From Tateyamaria sp. ANG-S1 (GTDB taxonomy: Bacteria; Pseudomonadota; Alphaproteobacteria; Rhodobacterales; Rhodobacteraceae): DNA of 64,000 nt. Positions 63,744-64,000 of the stretch are shown here, one piece after another. The notes under the pieces were generated by a model. The model ran no database searches. It saw only the letters and a program-made list of their open reading frames with translations, and had not been told where the DNA came from. The position numbers and the translations under genes were made by a program. The DNA lies in contig NZ_JWLL01000006.1 of the NCBI RefSeq assembly GCF_000814025.1, positions 124,001 to 188,000 on the forward strand. Direction: 5' to 3'. The stretch's first letter is position 1; each line of letters starts with the position of its first letter.

Positions 63744-64000
63744 TGCGGTCGATTACGTTTGGAATAGTTGCGTTCGCCGTGAGCACGACCCCGGCTCATG
63801 CAGAGCCTGCGCAATTGGAGGTGGACTTTGGGTCCTTCCCGTCAGGCACGTCCTGTCAAGTACATGGCACGCAGGGTAAGGTATCGCTTCGTGTGGGGCG
63901 CGAGATCGAGTTCAAGGTGCGCGGTGATACCAGCAATGTGTCTTTTACATGCACTCAACCAGATGGTCGTGTTTTCAAGGTTCGCACTGGTTCATTGCTG
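63743..64000 (+). CDS. secreted protein of unknown function in the nuo operon (cut by window end)
   Basis: The ATG at 63743 overlaps the nuoF stop, and the frame is open to the window edge (86 codons). It starts with a signal peptide ([20 protein letters not shown]) and goes on with a predicted beta-rich periplasmic part (VDFGSFPSGTSCQVHGTQGK) holding two cysteines about 36 residues apart. I recognise no family. Its place, directly after nuoF, is where nuoG or a small extra gene would be expected. Confidence 0.65.
   Translation, partial: MRSITFGIVAFAVSTTPAHAEPAQLEVDFGSFPSGTSCQVHGTQGKVSLRVGREIEFKVRGDTSNVSFTCTQPDGRVFKVRTGSLL

Overview
The window is about 64 kb of GC-rich chromosome from an alphaproteobacterium of the Rhodobacterales (Roseobacter-type). 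The evidence is the gene content: a nuo operon with small extra reading frames between subunits and a long NuoE, pntA-pntB, a leucine-degradation (liu) operon with mccB/mccA, DUF2256 next to a photolyase, and glmU-glmS. Most genes are ordinary chromosomal genes. I saw no rRNA, tRNA, CRISPR, prophage or conventional insertion sequence.

Layout. 1-6 kb: SDR oxidoreductase (cut by the left edge), DUF1993, aminopeptidase N, a GFA-type zinc protein, photolyase plus DUF2256. 6-8 kb: a convergent glycosyltransferase and FkbM methyltransferase. 8.1-11.7 kb: a cobalamin riboswitch with a hairpin that can mask the ribosome binding site, followed by DUF1636 and an ABC uptake system, together a predicted B12 uptake operon. 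11.8-17.5 kb: malate synthase G, a GlcG-like protein, a glutamine-amidotransferase-like hydrolase, a REP-associated transposase (RAYT) that has lost catalytic residues, an SDR and an isoprenylcysteine methyltransferase-like membrane protein. 17.6-20.7 kb: proton-translocating transhydrogenase pntAB with a clear terminator. 20.8-24.1 kb: an alpha/beta-hydrolase-like protein, DUF3422 and a periplasmic binding protein. 24.1-35.5 kb: a peptide-type ABC transporter (binding protein and two permeases on the minus strand, a fused two-domain ATPase on the plus strand), followed by a HIT protein, an ArgE-like deacylase, a FAD amino-acid oxidoreductase and two tandem M20 amidohydrolases. Together these look like an import-and-hydrolyse module for peptides or acylated amino acids. 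35.5-45.4 kb: LPS-core glycosyltransferase, KDO transferase, MoaA, a lipoprotein, AlkD-like glycosylase, GlmS, GlmU, a phosphoglycolate-phosphatase-like HAD protein and a DegT-type aminotransferase. 45.5-46.3 kb: an unusual ribbon-helix-helix / membrane / EF-hand protein. 46.3-56.5 kb: the leucine catabolism operon (isovaleryl-CoA dehydrogenase, acyl-CoA synthetase, methylcrotonyl-CoA carboxylase, HMG-CoA lyase, methylglutaconyl-CoA hydratase), with extra small genes, two GST-like genes and an OmpW gene on the opposite strand. 56.9-64 kb: nuoA, B, C, D, E, F interleaved with six small or accessory genes; the window ends inside the gene after nuoF.

The most unusual signals are: (1) two intergenic arrays, each of four tandem hairpins with five-base loops, that fill their intergenic gaps almost exactly and whose stems differ by compensating changes; (2) a helix-hairpin-helix-like domain present both as the C-terminal tail of NuoE and on a separate membrane-anchored protein encoded by the next gene; (3) a chain of 31-69-residue reading frames coupled by start/stop overlaps inside the nuo operon; (4) a possible calcium-sensing, membrane-tethered DNA-binding protein with an alternative internal start; (5) REP-like palindrome doublets beside the degenerate RAYT and again at 26 kb. 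Function calls rest on recognisable motifs and family knowledge; no database search was run.
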